A stretch of DNA of 64,000 nucleotides from Mycobacterium sp. OTB74 (GCF_029892685.1 NZ_JARXVD010000005.1:1-64000); one strand, 5' to 3'. Shown: positions 1 to 10,741, counted from the first letter of the stretch. Notes: a model not told the origin generated them from the sequence alone. Numbers and translations: made by a program.

Positions 1-96
1 ACCTCCGAGTGTGTGAAGACGTCAGACATCTCCACTAAGCCCGGAGGTCCTCCCTTCTCACAGCCGAATCGTCAACAACGTCCCTGCCGAGTACAC

Positions 97-2001
97 CTAG
101 CTCTTGGGCACCGAAAGGTCGTAGACGGTGACGTCGCCGACCTTGGTCGCCCGGAAGTTGGCCTGCACCCACTCGACGATGTCGTTGTGGTCATGCCTAC
201 CGAACTGCGGACCCCGGCCGTGCAGGCCCGGCTTGAGGAAGTATCCGATCCGGTGCGCGGCGACGTAGTCCTGGAACTCCTTGAGGGTCGGTGCCGGGTC
301 ACCGCCGCCAAAACCGCCGATCGCCATCACCGAGGTGCCGGTGTGTAGTTCCAAAGTAGCTGCGTACGAAGACCGTTCGATCGCTGCCGACCATTCATTA
401 GGGGTCGCTCTCAGCATGTCATCCAGGTCGGCGTTGTCGACCCCGGTGGCCCAACTGTTGTAGTTACTGCTGGGGCCAACGGTGGGACCACCGCCAACAT
501 GCGAGACATTGATGGTCGCCACCGAGTAGGCGGCCGACCCCAATACCGCAGCGCCGAGTGCAACCCCGAACGCCGCGGTGGCCGCGCGCACCCGCGCTGC
601 CTCACCACCCAGCCGCACCAGTACCACAGCGCCGACACCAGCACCGACCAGAATGATCCAGCGGAGCGCCGGCAGCCAATCCGGGTGGCTGTTCAGCAGG
701 TAAAAGCTCCACACTGCAGTGCCGAAGAGCATGACCGCCAGCACAATTCGGGCCCACAGCTTGCCTCGCAGCACCCACATCTGCTGCACTCCGATTGCGA
801 ACATCGCGGCCACCGCCGGGGCAATCGACATGCTGTAGTACGCATGGATGAAGCCCTTCATGTAACTGAGCACCAGACCGTCACTGAGCAGCCAGACGCC
901 GAACATCAGTACCGCAGCGCGCACCAGATCGGTACGTGGTTTCCCATGTCGCGCAATCAGAACCACGATGATCGACACCAGTGCAGCAGGCAGTAACCAA
1001 CCGACCTCATAACCGAACTCGCCGCTGACCAAGCGCATGGGGCCGTCGGCGTGAGAACCCAACGGGCCATGCGGGCCGATACGGAGTTGGGTGCCGGCCA
1101 AGGTGCCGATCTCGCCCGTGGGCTGGGCAAAGTTCTTCTTGTTGTCACCCGTCAACCGGCCAAAACCGTTGTAGCCCAAAACAAGATTCATGAAATTGTT
1201 GTCGGTGGACCCGGCTAGATAGGGCCTCGACGAGGCCGGCCACAGCAGCGTCACGACCACGAACCACCCCGACGCCGCCAAAGTACCCAGCATCGCCCAG
1301 CCCAGGTGGACCAGGCGTTGCCGCCAACTCACCTGTGCGGCAACCAGATACGCCAGTGCAATCGACGGCGCCACCATGATGCCCTCGAGCATCTTGGCCA
1401 GGAACGCAAAGCCCATCGCGACGCCGGCCAGCGCCATCCAGCGGGCTCCACTGCGGCGAGCCGCATCAGCGGTAGTACCTTGCAGCGCCCGCACCCCGCA
1501 GTACGCACCGGCCGTCATCAGCAGCACCATCGCCGCGTCCGGGTTGTTGAACCGGAACATCAGCACGCACACCGGAGTCAGCGCCAGGGCCGCCCCGGCC
1601 AGCAGTCCGGTCCACGGCCCAGCGACCCGCTTGACGGTCGCATACAGCAGCGCGACCGAGCCGACGGCCATGAGTGCTTCCGGCACCAACATGCTGGCGC
1701 TGCTGAACCCGAAAATCTGGCCGGACAAACCCATCACCCACTGCGACAGTGGCGGCTTGTCAACGGTGATGAAGTTGGCGGGGTCCAGCGAGCCGAACAG
1801 CAGCGCCTCCCAGTTCCGCGACCCGGCCCAGGCAGCGGCAGCGTAGAAGTCGTTGCCCATGGCATTGACCGTGATGTTCCATAGGTAGAGCACCGCCGTG
1901 CCGATCAGCAGGACCGCCAGCGCCAGGCGCTGGCCTCGGGCGACAGGCTCCGGAACGGATTCGTCAGCGAGCTCGTCGGATGCTTCGAGTTGGATACTCA
2001 C
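97..2001 (-). CDS. GT39-like integral membrane glycosyltransferase
   Basis: A 634-residue polytopic membrane protein of the ArnT/PMT type (GT39 superfamily), expected to move a sugar from a polyprenyl-phosphate donor to an acceptor on the outer face of the membrane. An acidic first-loop motif GNDFYAAAAW follows the first membrane segment (about residues 48-57), and DKPPLSQW lies near residue 82; both are typical of this superfamily. Roughly ten further hydrophobic segments follow. The soluble C-terminal part, with a glycine-rich GGFGGGDPAP stretch, resembles the tail of actinobacterial members. The start is GTG with GGGG just upstream. It runs in the same direction as mak-treS, 163 bases beyond mak, and is probably a separate unit. 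The sugar and acceptor cannot be told from sequence. Confidence 0.8.
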   Translation of the reverse strand: MSIQLEASDELADESVPEPVARGQRLALAVLLIGTAVLYLWNITVNAMGNDFYAAAAWAGSRNWEALLFGSLDPANFITVDKPPLSQWVMGLSGQIFGFSSASMLVPEALMAVGSVALLYATVKRVAGPWTGLLAGAALALTPVCVLMFRFNNPDAAMVLLMTAGAYCGVRALQGTTADAARRSGARWMALAGVAMGFAFLAKMLEGIMVAPSIALAYLVAAQVSWRQRLVHLGWAMLGTLAASGWFVVVTLLWPASSRPYLAGSTDNNFMNLVLGYNGFGRLTGDNKKNFAQPTGEIGTLAGTQLRIGPHGPLGSHADGPMRLVSGEFGYEVGWLLPAALVSIIVVLIARHGKPRTDLVRAAVLMFGVWLLSDGLVLSYMKGFIHAYYSMSIAPAVAAMFAIGVQQMWVLRGKLWARIVLAVMLFGTAVWSFYLLNSHPDWLPALRWIILVGAGVGAVVLVRLGGEAARVRAATAAFGVALGAAVLGSAAYSVATINVSHVGGGPTVGPSSNYNSWATGVDNADLDDMLRATPNEWSAAIERSSYAATLELHTGTSVMAIGGFGGGDPAPTLKEFQDYVAAHRIGYFLKPGLHGRGPQFGRHDHNDIVEWVQANFRATKVGDVTVYDLSVPKS

Positions 2002-2164
2002 CGCCCCAGTTATCCACCACTACCCTGTTACTACCTGTGAACTGTCTGCAAACAGCGGGGGTGGTATCGCAGAACATCAGCATCCTGGCAGGTCACATCG
2101 ACGTCGTCGGACTCGTGGCAGGCGACCGCAGAACAAATTGGGAGCAACGCCACAGCTGGCATGC

Positions 2165-3496
2165 CTAGTCGGACAGCAGCCTGTCGATCGAACCGAGTGG
2201 CAACTCCAACCATGTGGGTCGGTATCGGGCTTCGTAACCCGCCTCGTACACCGCCTTGTCCAGCTCGTACGCGGCCAACAGATCCGCGGAATCCCGCGGA
2301 TCGCTGCCACACGCTTCGGTGTAGCCGTCACAGAAAGCCGACCGGTTGCGATCGGCCCACTCGCGGGCACGCGTGGCCAGTTGCTTGTTCAGCCTGGCGC
2401 TACCGGCGCCCTCGATCAGCCGTTGATGCGCCGCGTAGTCATATGAGCGCAGCATGCCGGCGACGTCCCGCAGCGGAGAGTCGGACGCGCGTCGCAGCTC
2501 CAACGGCTGACCAGGCTCGCCTTCGAAGTCGATCAGCAACCAGGTCTCGGGAGTGCGCAGGACCTGGCCCAGGTGCAGGTCGCCGTGTATCCGCTGGACC
2601 GTGATCGACTGGTCGGCCAAGTCGCGGTAGCGCTGTTCGATCTGCCCGGCGAAGGGTCCGACCTCCGGCACCGCCTCGGCGACCGCCGCCAGCCGATCGA
2701 GCATGACCTCGGTCTGGAACCGCGCTGTGCCCGTACCAAGTTCGGCGGCCAGTGTCGTGTGCACCTGCGCCACGGCGCTGCCCAGCCGGAACGACTCGGC
2801 GGCAAAGTCCCCACCCACTTCGTCAGCGTGCAGGTCTCCTTCGGCGAACAAGTCCCGAGTACTGGCGTTAGCCATGTGCCATCCCTCGGCAGCATTGGCG
2901 GCAAAGGTGGTTACCATGCCTAAAGACGTTGCAGCCGAGTCCGATTCACGCAGATGAAACTCGCCGAGCAACGCGGCCACATGCGGACTGCCGGCGCGGG
3001 CCAAGACCCCGGTCAGCTCGATGTCGGGGTTGATTCCGGGTATCAGGCGGCGGAACATCTTGAGTATCGCGGTGTCGCCGAAGACCACGCTGGTGTTGCT
3101 CTGTTCGGAACTGATCACCCTGGCCGGCTCCCCCACCGGCAGCAGGCTGTCAGGTTCGGCGGCGAAGGTCACATCGCCGACAACAGCCGACGAACGGACC
3201 AGGGACAGCAGGTATTCCGTTGCATCCGGGTCGTACATGGCGTCCACGACGGTCTCGGGACCATCGGCTCCGATCACCGCGAAATCCGCGTATTCAGGCT
3301 GGGCGCCAGCCGCCCGACGCACCAACACCTGGTACCGCTCCGCGGGACCATCGGCGTAGGCGACGTCGAGCAGCGCCAAGTCAAGATCATCCCGTAGCGC
3401 GATGACGGTACCGGCGTCGACACCGGTCAGTTCCCGGTTGCGGCCGGCGTACCAACGCTGCCGTGTCAGCCACTCTGCGAACTTCACCTCTGTCAT
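2165..3496 (-). CDS. mak: maltokinase (Mak/Pep2)
   Basis: Maltokinase phosphorylates maltose with ATP to give maltose-1-phosphate, the substrate of GlgE in mycobacterial alpha-glucan synthesis. The 443-residue protein opens with a typical N-terminal cap ([18 protein letters not shown]). It carries the kinase catalytic motif [10 protein letters not shown] at about residues 304-313 and the metal-binding segment [17 protein letters not shown] shortly after. The length matches the mycobacterial enzyme (Rv0127 type). Its ATG overlaps the treS stop as ATGA, so the two are translationally coupled and the product of TreS is handed straight to Mak. No GlgE gene is in this window. Confidence 0.95.
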   Translation of the reverse strand: MTEVKFAEWLTRQRWYAGRNRELTGVDAGTVIALRDDLDLALLDVAYADGPAERYQVLVRRAAGAQPEYADFAVIGADGPETVVDAMYDPDATEYLLSLVRSSAVVGDVTFAAEPDSLLPVGEPARVISSEQSNTSVVFGDTAILKMFRRLIPGINPDIELTGVLARAGSPHVAALLGEFHLRESDSAATSLGMVTTFAANAAEGWHMANASTRDLFAEGDLHADEVGGDFAAESFRLGSAVAQVHTTLAAELGTGTARFQTEVMLDRLAAVAEAVPEVGPFAGQIEQRYRDLADQSITVQRIHGDLHLGQVLRTPETWLLIDFEGEPGQPLELRRASDSPLRDVAGMLRSYDYAAHQRLIEGAGSARLNKQLATRAREWADRNRSAFCDGYTEACGSDPRDSADLLAAYELDKAVYEAGYEARYRPTWLELPLGSIDRLLSD

Positions 3497-5268
3497 CGCT
3501 GTCCCCCATCGGGTGCGCGCAGGGCAAACCAGTAGAAGCCGTAACCGGGCAACGTCAACTGGTAGGGCAGCACACCGATTCGGGGAAATTCCACGTGCCC
3601 AGTCAACTCGACCGGCGTGTAGTCATTCCAGCTCTGCAGGTTCAATTCGATGGGTTGCGGGAACCGGGACAGGTTGTTCACACAGAGCACCGCAGCGGAG
3701 TCGATCTCCCGAACATAGGCCAGCACCGACGGATTCGATCCGCTCAGTTCGCGGAACCCACCGACCGCGAACGCGTCGTGCCGACGCCGCACCCCCAGCA
3801 TGGTGCGGGTCCAGTTCAACAACGAGTTCGTACTGTCGCGCTGCGCTTCGACATTCACCGCTTGATAGCCATACACCGGATCCTGGTTCGGCGGCAGATA
3901 CAACCGTCCGGGGTTGGCAGTGGAGAAACCGGCATTGCGGTCCGGCGTCCACTGCATCGGCGTACGCACGCCGTCCCTGTCACCCAGCCAGATGATGTCG
4001 CCCATACCGATTTCGTCACCGTAGTACAGGACGGGTGAGCCGGGTAGGGACAACAACAACGCGGTGAACAGTTCGATCTGGTTGCGGTCGTTCTCCAGCA
4101 GCGGAGCCAGGCGACGCCGGATCCCGACGTTCGCTTTCATTCGTGGGTCTTTGGCGTACTCGGCGTACATGTAGTCGCGCTCTTCGTCGGTGACCATCTC
4201 CAGTGTCAGCTCGTCGTGGTTACGCAGGAAGATGCCCCACTGGGTGAGCTCGGGAATCGGCGGGGTCTGAGCCAGGATCTCCGAGATCGGAAACCGAGAC
4301 TCCCGACGTACAGCCATGAAAATTCGGGGCATCAGCGGAAAGTGGAACGCCATGTGACACTCGTCGCCGCCGGTGTCCGGATCCCCGAAATAGGCGACCA
4401 CGTCGGCCGGCCACTGGTTGGCTTCGGCCAGCAGCACCCGGCCGGGGAACTCGTCGTCGACGACCTTGCGGCAGCGTTTCAGGAAGGCGTGCGTCTCGGG
4501 CAAGTTCTCGCAGTTGGTGCCATCGCGCTCGAACAGGTACGGCACGGCATCCAGCCGGAAACCGTCTATACCCAAGCCCAGCCAGAACCGCAGTACGTCG
4601 AGCATCTCTTCCTGCACCGCGGGATTGTCGTAGTTGAGGTCGGGCTGGTGGGAGAAGAACCGGTGCCAGTAGAACTGCCGGCGCACGGGGTCGAACGTCC
4701 AGTTCGACTCCTCGGTATCGACGAAGATGACTCGCGCATCCGGGTACCGCTCGCTGCGGTCACTCCAGACATAGAAATCGCCGTACGGGCCGTCAGGGTT
4801 GCGGCGGGACTCCTGAAACCAGACGTGGGCGTCGGAGGTGTGGTTCATGACCAGGTCGGTGATCACCCGGATACCACGCCGGTGCGCAGCGTCCAGCAAC
4901 TCCACGAAGTCCTCGACCGTGCCGAATTCCGGTAGTACCCGGTAGAAGTCGCGGATGTCGTAGCCGCCGTCCCGAAGTGGGGAGTCGTAGAACGGTGGCA
5001 GCCAGATGCAGTCGATGCCAAGCCATTTCAGGTAGTCCAGCCGTTCTGTGAGACCGCGGAGATCACCCGAGCCGTCGGCGTCCGAGTCGTAGAAGGCACG
5101 CACCAGCACCTCGTAGAACACCGCGTGTTTGAACCAGTCACGGTCGGTCGGCAGCGTTCTGGCATGGCCGAAATCCTCGGCGGACGGATGCTCGACCACT
5201 CCCGACTGCGGCTCCGACACCGCCGCGGCGTGGCTGTCCTCTGCGCGACCGTCTTGAACGTTGTCCAT
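3493..5268 (-). CDS. treS: trehalose synthase / alpha-amylase TreS
   Basis: TreS interconverts trehalose and maltose and is a GH13 enzyme. The GH13 signatures are all present: DLVMNHTSD, the nucleophile region [15 protein letters not shown], the acid/base segment LLAEANQWP, and the transition-state motif [12 protein letters not shown]. The reading frame stays open to 5415, but the ATG at 5268 is preferred: it gives 591 residues, close to the 601 of the M. tuberculosis protein, has GGGAAG just upstream, and is followed by the family-specific [11 protein letters not shown] leader. It overlaps mak by four bases. With Mak it forms the trehalose-to-maltose-1-phosphate branch of the GlgE pathway. 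Confidence 0.95.
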   Translation of the reverse strand: MDNVQDGRAEDSHAAAVSEPQSGVVEHPSAEDFGHARTLPTDRDWFKHAVFYEVLVRAFYDSDADGSGDLRGLTERLDYLKWLGIDCIWLPPFYDSPLRDGGYDIRDFYRVLPEFGTVEDFVELLDAAHRRGIRVITDLVMNHTSDAHVWFQESRRNPDGPYGDFYVWSDRSERYPDARVIFVDTEESNWTFDPVRRQFYWHRFFSHQPDLNYDNPAVQEEMLDVLRFWLGLGIDGFRLDAVPYLFERDGTNCENLPETHAFLKRCRKVVDDEFPGRVLLAEANQWPADVVAYFGDPDTGGDECHMAFHFPLMPRIFMAVRRESRFPISEILAQTPPIPELTQWGIFLRNHDELTLEMVTDEERDYMYAEYAKDPRMKANVGIRRRLAPLLENDRNQIELFTALLLSLPGSPVLYYGDEIGMGDIIWLGDRDGVRTPMQWTPDRNAGFSTANPGRLYLPPNQDPVYGYQAVNVEAQRDSTNSLLNWTRTMLGVRRRHDAFAVGGFRELSGSNPSVLAYVREIDSAAVLCVNNLSRFPQPIELNLQSWNDYTPVELTGHVEFPRIGVLPYQLTLPGYGFYWFALRAPDGGQR

Positions 5269-5497
5269 CAGCTTCCCAAGGTACCTACGTCGGCGGTTCT
5301 CAACATCTGCTGCAGACCTCGCCCCAACGGGTCGGGCCGAAATCGATGCCGCAGCAGAGCGGTCTGCCGAGGAGGACAGGTTTGCTGGAAAATCAGCGGT
5401 TGAATTAGCAGCCAACTACGGTTATTTTTGCCCCGACTTTCAACTCGTCGTCGGCCCCGAGCCGGCGGCGGTCCACCTTTCGACATAGGGATGGCCT

Positions 5498-5956
5498 GTG
5501 GCTGACTCCGCACCGAACGACGGTGAAGCACCAGTAATCGTTGGTCTTTTCGATGCGGCGATGCACATGTACATCGCCGCAATCGACACGCTGCCGGCGT
5601 CCAGCGACCCAGAGTTCCCCGAGCGCGCCGCGGTGGTCCTCACCGGTATGCGCAAACTGCAGGCCACCATGTCTCAGGCCGCGAAGCGCAGTCGGGTCAG
5701 CCCATCGGTCATCGTCGCGCTGAGCGACGTGCGCCGCCGCTACGACGATCTGATGACGATCGCCGCCGAGGGCCCTGGCGGCACGCTCGGCCAGCGGCTG
5801 TACGTCGCCCGCAACCGTGCCAAGCTGTCTCCGCAGGAGGCCGCCAACGGCATGGGCCTGCGCAAGGACCTGATCGAGTCCATCGAGGCCGAAGGGCCCG
5901 CGGACGAGTCCGAGACCGCGCAGATCAAGGAACTGATCGCCGCTCTCGGCGGTTAG
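5498..5956 (+). CDS. helix-turn-helix (Cro/C1-type) protein
   Basis: A 152-residue cytoplasmic protein. The C-terminal half (about residues 95-140) reads as a Cro/C1-type helix-turn-helix: LGQRLYVARNRAKLSPQEAA, then MGLRKDLIESIE. The N-terminal half is a helical region of unknown function. The start is GTG; an upstream ATG at 5490 is in another frame and stops at once. It is divergent from treS across about 230 bases and could regulate treS-mak or itself, but nothing in the sequence proves a target. Confidence 0.75.
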   Translation: MADSAPNDGEAPVIVGLFDAAMHMYIAAIDTLPASSDPEFPERAAVVLTGMRKLQATMSQAAKRSRVSPSVIVALSDVRRRYDDLMTIAAEGPGGTLGQRLYVARNRAKLSPQEAANGMGLRKDLIESIEAEGPADESETAQIKELIAALGG

Positions 5957-5983
5957 TCATCGCTGCGGATCTAGGGTTTGCCC

Positions 5984-6787
5984 ATGCCCGTACGCGATCA
6001 TGGTGACCCAGGTGATGCGCCGACGATCCCGCCCCCGCTGAGCGAGGTCGTCAATCCGGTCCGGCCGTCAGCGGCCGAGGAGGCCCGCACCATCGCGGCG
6101 TCTACCAACACCGGCACCTTGGCCACGCTGACCAGCGACGGCGATCCGTGGGCGTCGCTGGTCACCTACGGCCTGCTGGACGGTGCTCCGGTGCTGTGCG
6201 TGTCGAACCTGGCCGAGCACGGCCGCAACCTGGCCGGTGATCAGCGGGCCAGTATTTCGATCGTCGCGGCCACTACCGACAAGGATCCCCTGGCCGGTGG
6301 CCGGGTCACCTTGGCCGGGCGGGTACACCGCCCATCGGGCGCGGACCGCGACGCCGCCCGGACTGCGCACATGGCCGCGGTGCCGGCTGCGAAGTACTAC
6401 ATCGACTACAGCGACTTCACCCTGTGGGTACTGCACGTCGACCGGGTTCGCTGGGTCGGCGGATACGGCCGGATGGATTCCACCACAGGCGCGGATTACG
6501 CTGCGGCACAGCCGGATCCGGTGACGCCGTCAGCAGCCCGGGCGATCGAGCACCTGAACGCCGACCACGCCGAGGCGCTGGCCGCCATGGCTCGGGTGCT
6601 CGGCGGCTACCCGGACACCTCGTCGGCGACGTGTACCGGGGCTGATCGCTACGGCCTGGATCTGAGGGTCGACACTGCCCGCGGCATGGCTTACACCCGG
6701 GTGGGCTACCCACAGCCACTGCAGTCCATCGATGAATTGCGTTCGGCTGCTGTGGAATTGACACGACTATCCCGGCAGGACGGCTAG
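5984..6787 (+). CDS. HugZ-like PPOX-fold protein with DUF2470 domain
   Basis: A 267-residue protein in two parts. Residues about 30-170 form a split-barrel of the pyridoxamine-phosphate-oxidase fold (TLATLTSDGDPWASLVTYG, then KYYIDYSDFTLWVL and the RWVGGYGRM strand). Residues 180-265 form a DUF2470-type C-terminal domain (AIEHLNADHAEALAAM) with a conserved His. This layout is that of HugZ-like haem-utilisation proteins; whether this one binds haem, flavin or F420 is not shown. The ATG at 5984 is chosen over a TTG two codons upstream. It begins 27 bases after the HTH gene and is probably co-transcribed. Confidence 0.8.
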   Translation: MPVRDHGDPGDAPTIPPPLSEVVNPVRPSAAEEARTIAASTNTGTLATLTSDGDPWASLVTYGLLDGAPVLCVSNLAEHGRNLAGDQRASISIVAATTDKDPLAGGRVTLAGRVHRPSGADRDAARTAHMAAVPAAKYYIDYSDFTLWVLHVDRVRWVGGYGRMDSTTGADYAAAQPDPVTPSAARAIEHLNADHAEALAAMARVLGGYPDTSSATCTGADRYGLDLRVDTARGMAYTRVGYPQPLQSIDELRSAAVELTRLSRQDG

Positions 6788-6826
6788 CCGTCGATTCGGT
6801 TTGCGCGGGTGCAATAGCATCACGGT

Positions 6827-7396
6827 ATGTCTGAACGCCCGAAATCCTGGGACGCTGCATTCGACCTGATCCGCACCCGGGGCTATGAGCGCCGCGAGGA
6901 ACCGTTCCGGCTGGCCAGTGGACAGCTCAGCCACGACTACATCGACGGCAAGTTCGCCATCGACAACGGCAAGAGCTTGACGGTGGTCAGCCAGGCGGTG
7001 GCCGAACTCGCGGCACTGCACGGCATCGAGTTCGACGCCGTCGGCGGTCTGACCATGGGCGCTGACCCGTTGGCACACGGCGTGGCGATGGTTACCGGCA
7101 AAGCCTGGTTCTCGGTACGTAAGGAACAGAAGTCCCGTGGCCGCGAGCAGTGGATCGAGGGCACCCGCCTGGAGTCGGGCACGCGGGTGCTGCTGGTCGA
7201 CGACGTGATCAGCACCGGCGGGTCCACCGAGATCGCCTACGAGCGGGTCACCTCGGTTGGCGCTGTCGTCACCGGGGTCATTCCGATGGTCGACCGCGGC
7301 GACATCGCTACCGAGCGATTCGCCAGGCGCGGCGTGCCGTTCGCGGCCCTGGTCAGCTACCGCGATCTGGGCATCGAACCCGTCCAGGACGTGTAA
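6827..7396 (+). CDS. orotate phosphoribosyltransferase-like protein
   Basis: A 189-residue type I phosphoribosyltransferase. The PRPP-binding motif VLLVDDVISTGGST is clear at about residues 122-135. Upstream, FRLASGQLSHDYIDGK matches the N-terminal substrate region of PyrE-type enzymes, and GGLTMGADPLAHGVA is the OPRTase-like loop. The reaction would be orotate plus PRPP to OMP, or a related base salvage. It differs clearly from the M. tuberculosis PyrE (Rv0382c) as I recall it, so it may be a second paralogue rather than the housekeeping enzyme. No clear Shine-Dalgarno sequence precedes the ATG. Confidence 0.75.
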   Translation: MSERPKSWDAAFDLIRTRGYERREEPFRLASGQLSHDYIDGKFAIDNGKSLTVVSQAVAELAALHGIEFDAVGGLTMGADPLAHGVAMVTGKAWFSVRKEQKSRGREQWIEGTRLESGTRVLLVDDVISTGGSTEIAYERVTSVGAVVTGVIPMVDRGDIATERFARRGVPFAALVSYRDLGIEPVQDV

Positions 7397-7457
7397 ACCG
7401 CGGACACGCACCGAGATAGCGCAGTATTCATCCAGACCGCACCCTACGATCTGGAGG

Positions 7458-8033
7458 GTGGCTGAGAGTGTCGAGACGACCGACAGCGGCAATGGGCCAG
7501 ATACCGACCCGTTTGCCGTAGTCGATCCGGGCCCACAATCCGGGCCGTTTGCCGGCCCAACCACCGGTTCGTTCCACATTCCCGAGCCCGAGCCCCCCGG
7601 CGACACGTTCGATGCATTCGACACCAACACCTGGCGATTCCGCCAAGTCCCGGTCCCCTGGTACCGCCGCCCCGAATCGCGCCTGCTGCTGATCGTGGTC
7701 GCGCTGGCCACCATCGCGCTGGTGGTGTCGCTGGTGGTCCTCGCAACCAGACGGGATTCCGGCTCCGACAACAACGCGCCGAGCGCCCCACCGTCTACCA
7801 CCACAACCGGCACCACCTCCCCGACGCCCACCGCCACCACGCCCACCACGACAGCGCCAACCGAGTCTCCTACCGCACCGCCCGCCGCCCCGCCGCCGGC
7901 TCAGCCCCCACCACCAGTGGCCGAGCACCCTGCCGAGCACCAGGCAGGCCACCCGACCGCCGCCCCGCCACCGCCGAAGGGGCCCGAACTAAATGTCACC
8001 CGCCTGCCCATGAGCGCCAGCCCGCACCATTGA
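7458..8033 (+). CDS. single-pass membrane protein with Pro/Thr-rich outer domain
   Basis: A 191-residue protein with an acidic, proline-rich cytoplasmic N-terminus of about 75 residues, one membrane segment ([20 protein letters not shown]) and an outer tail almost wholly of T, P, A and S, ending in a short conserved-looking segment ([13 protein letters not shown]). No enzymatic domain is visible. Such tails usually span the cell wall. The GTG at 7458 directly abuts a GGAGG, which is unusually close, so a leaderless or slightly different start is possible. The stop lies eight bases before the next gene. Confidence 0.65.
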   Translation: MAESVETTDSGNGPDTDPFAVVDPGPQSGPFAGPTTGSFHIPEPEPPGDTFDAFDTNTWRFRQVPVPWYRRPESRLLLIVVALATIALVVSLVVLATRRDSGSDNNAPSAPPSTTTTGTTSPTPTATTPTTTAPTESPTAPPAAPPPAQPPPPVAEHPAEHQAGHPTAAPPPPKGPELNVTRLPMSASPHH

Positions 8034-8041
8034 GGCCTGCT

Positions 8042-8446
8042 ATGTCTACTGACCCGACTGCTCTGTTCGCCGCGGCACCGGTCGCGATGCTGTCGACGGT
8101 GTCGGCCGAGGGGCAACCGCACGTCGTTCCGGTGGTATTCGCTCTCAGCGGCGACGTGCTCTACACCGCGGTCGACGCCAAACGAAAGACAACCAGGCAA
8201 CTGCGGCGCCTGGCCAACATCGCAGCCAACCCGCGGGTGAGCCTGCTGGTGGATCACTACAGCGACAACTGGGATGAGCTGTGGTGGGTGCGAGCGGATG
8301 GCACGGCAACCGTGCATCCCAGCGGGGATGAGATGGCGACAGGCTATTCGCTGTTGCGCGCCAAGTACTCCCAGTACGACCGGGTGGCTCTGGACGGCCC
8401 GGTGGTTCGGGTGGCAATCGGCAGATGGAACTCCTGGCGCGCCTGA
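8042..8446 (+). CDS. PPOX-class F420-type oxidoreductase
   Basis: A 134-residue split-barrel protein of the flavin/deazaflavin oxidoreductase group. Visible marks are the N-terminal strand [20 protein letters not shown], the basic cofactor-phosphate region [16 protein letters not shown], then [21 protein letters not shown] and the closing [15 protein letters not shown]. This pattern fits the small PPOX family predicted to use F420, common in mycobacteria; the substrate is unknown. ATG 8042 is chosen over a TTG upstream that overlaps the preceding stop. Confidence 0.8.
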   Translation: MSTDPTALFAAAPVAMLSTVSAEGQPHVVPVVFALSGDVLYTAVDAKRKTTRQLRRLANIAANPRVSLLVDHYSDNWDELWWVRADGTATVHPSGDEMATGYSLLRAKYSQYDRVALDGPVVRVAIGRWNSWRA

Positions 8447-8509
8447 ACCCTTGTGCACAGCCCTATCGCGGGCGCATGGTGGACTTCGAGTCTTCGACAG
8501 GGGGCATCC

Positions 8510-10585
8510 ATGGCGGATAAGGCAAACAACGCGCACGGAGACGCTCCCACTGCGGACAGTCCCTCCGCGATCCGGAACGTGGTGCTGGTCGGGCCGTCCG
8601 GTTCAGGTAAGACGACGCTGGTCGACGCTCTGCTGATGCACGCCGGTGTGCTGACCCGCGTCGGATCGGTGCTCGACGGTACCACCGTGTGCGACAGCGA
8701 TCCGGCCGAGATCGAACAGCAACGCTCGGTCGGGTTGGCGCTGGCGTCGTTGCGGCATGCGGAAGTGAAGATCAATCTGATCGATACCCCCGGGTACGCC
8801 GACTTCGTCGGTGAACTACGGGCAGGGCTGCGCGCAGCGGACTGCGCACTGTTCGTCATCGCCGCCAACGAACACGTCGACGCCGCTACCGAAGCATTGT
8901 GGCGTGAGTGCGCCCAGGTGGGCATGCCGCGCGTGGTCGTGGTGACCAAGCTGGACCATGCCCGTGCCAACTGGAACGCCGTCGTCGACTCGGCACGAAC
9001 AGCCTTCGGGGACAACGTGCTTCCGGTGTTGATCCCAACCGACGACGGACTGGTCTCATTGCTATCCGACGATGTGCCGACGGACCGTGAGGACGAGCGG
9101 GCGGCGTTGCTGGAGGGCATCATCGAAGAGTCTGAGGACGAATCGCTGATGGAGCGCTATCTCGGCGGTGAACAGATCGACCGCAGCGTGTTGATCGCCG
9201 ACCTGGAGCGTGCGGTGGCGCGGGCGTCGTTCTTTCCGGTGATCCCCGTATGCAGCACTTCCGGCGACGGGGCGGGTGCCTTGCTGGACGTCATCGCGAG
9301 CGGATTCCCTTCTCCCCCAGAACATCACCCCCCGGAGGTGTTCACTCCTACTGGGGCGTCGCGACCCGCGCCCGAGTGCAAGGCGGACGCGCCACTGCTG
9401 GCCGAGGTGGTGAAGACGACGTCGGACCCGTACGTCGGCAAGGTCAGTCTGGTCCGGGTTTTCTCCGGCACCATCAGGCCCGACATGACAGTGCACGTGT
9501 CGGGCCATTTCAGTTCTTTCGTCGATTCCGGTTCTGGCTGTGCCGAACACGACGACCACGACGAGGACGAACGTATCGGCGCGCTGTCGTTCCCACTCGG
9601 ACGCAAACAGCGTCCAGCACCCGAGGTGATCGCCGGAGACATTTGTGCCATCGGCAGGTTGTCCCACGCTGAGACCGGAGACACCTTGTCGGACAAGGCT
9701 TCTCCACTGGTCTGCAAGCCCTGGTCCATGCCGTCGCCGCTGCTGCCCATCGCAATCGAGCCGCGGGCCAAGACCGACGAGGACAAACTGTCGGTCGGGC
9801 TCAGCAGGTTGTCCGCTGAGGACCCGACGCTGCGGATCGAGCAGAACCCACATACGCATCAGGTCGTGCTGTGGTGCATGGGCGAGGCGCACGCCGCTGT
9901 CGTACTCGATGCGCTGTCTCGACGATTCGGGGTCGCTGTCAACACCGTGGACGTGCGGGTTCCGCTGCGAGAGACGTTCGGCAGCAACGCAAAAGGACAC
10001 GGACGACACGTCAAGCAGTCCGGCGGGCACGGGCAGTTCGCAGTCTGCGACATCACCGTGGAGCCACTTCCGGAGGGCTCCGGGTTCGAGTTCGTCGACA
10101 AAGTGGTCGGTGGCGCGGTGCCCCGCCAGTTCATCCCGAGCGTTGAGAAAGGCGTCCGGGCCCAGATGGAACGCGGTATCTCCGGCCACCCGATGGTCGA
10201 CATCCGAGTCACGCTGCTGGACGGCAAGGCGCACAGCGTGGACTCGTCGGACCATGCGTTCCAAATGGCGGGCAGCCTGGCGCTGCGGGAAGCCGCCGCC
10301 GCCTCGTCGGTCAGTCTGCTCGAGCCCATCGACGATGTGCATATCGTGGTGCCCGATGAATTGGTGGGCGCGGTCATGAGCGACCTGTCCGGGCGGCGTG
10401 GCCGGGTGCTCGGCACCGGCGCCGCGGGCGACTCGTGCACCTGCATCGACGCCGAGGTCCCGGAGATCGAACTGACCCGGTACCCGATCGAATTACGTTC
10501 GCTTTCGCATGGCGCGGGCTCGTTCACAAGGGCTTTTGCCCGGTACGAACCCATGCCGGAAGCCGCTGTAGCCCGTATGCGCTGA
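8510..10585 (+). CDS. fusA2: elongation factor G-like protein FusA2
   Basis: A 691-residue translational GTPase of EF-G layout, resembling M. tuberculosis Rv0120c. G1 is GPSGSGKTTL (about residues 28-37), G3 is DTPGYADFVGELRAGLRAAD, and G4 is VVTKLDHARANW. The EF-G domain III-V region contains QSGGHGQFAVCDI and a C-terminal YEPMPEAAVARMR. G1 lacks the AHIDAGKTT form of true EF-G, and no ribosomal protein genes are adjacent, so it is a paralogue of uncertain role rather than the main elongation factor. ATG 8510 follows AGGGGG with suitable spacing. Confidence 0.85.
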   Translation: MADKANNAHGDAPTADSPSAIRNVVLVGPSGSGKTTLVDALLMHAGVLTRVGSVLDGTTVCDSDPAEIEQQRSVGLALASLRHAEVKINLIDTPGYADFVGELRAGLRAADCALFVIAANEHVDAATEALWRECAQVGMPRVVVVTKLDHARANWNAVVDSARTAFGDNVLPVLIPTDDGLVSLLSDDVPTDREDERAALLEGIIEESEDESLMERYLGGEQIDRSVLIADLERAVARASFFPVIPVCSTSGDGAGALLDVIASGFPSPPEHHPPEVFTPTGASRPAPECKADAPLLAEVVKTTSDPYVGKVSLVRVFSGTIRPDMTVHVSGHFSSFVDSGSGCAEHDDHDEDERIGALSFPLGRKQRPAPEVIAGDICAIGRLSHAETGDTLSDKASPLVCKPWSMPSPLLPIAIEPRAKTDEDKLSVGLSRLSAEDPTLRIEQNPHTHQVVLWCMGEAHAAVVLDALSRRFGVAVNTVDVRVPLRETFGSNAKGHGRHVKQSGGHGQFAVCDITVEPLPEGSGFEFVDKVVGGAVPRQFIPSVEKGVRAQMERGISGHPMVDIRVTLLDGKAHSVDSSDHAFQMAGSLALREAAAASSVSLLEPIDDVHIVVPDELVGAVMSDLSGRRGRVLGTGAAGDSCTCIDAEVPEIELTRYPIELRSLSHGAGSFTRAFARYEPMPEAAVARMR

Positions 10586-10741
10586 GCGCGCCCTGATACC
10601 CGACCTCGGCTGTCGGCTACGTCCCCCCTTATTGAGACCAGCGTCACATGTTGCCATATGTTTATGGGCATTCTGCGTGCGCAGGGGCTGGGGCTCTCGT
10701 CAGCGGAGGGCGCACGCATCGACATGTCAAAGGGGACATTG

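Noticed and set aside
2..49. CCTCCG/CGGAGG pair at the left edge as a terminator
   Set aside because: Only seven bases pair across a long loop, and the context left of the window is missing.
1306..1884. Proline/arginine-rich ORF opposite the GT39 gene
   Set aside because: It is an antisense frame of a clear membrane protein gene and shows no family motif.
9062..10342. Long minus-strand ORF opposite fusA2
   Set aside because: It is a shadow of the fusA2 frame caused by high GC in third positions; no recognisable domain.
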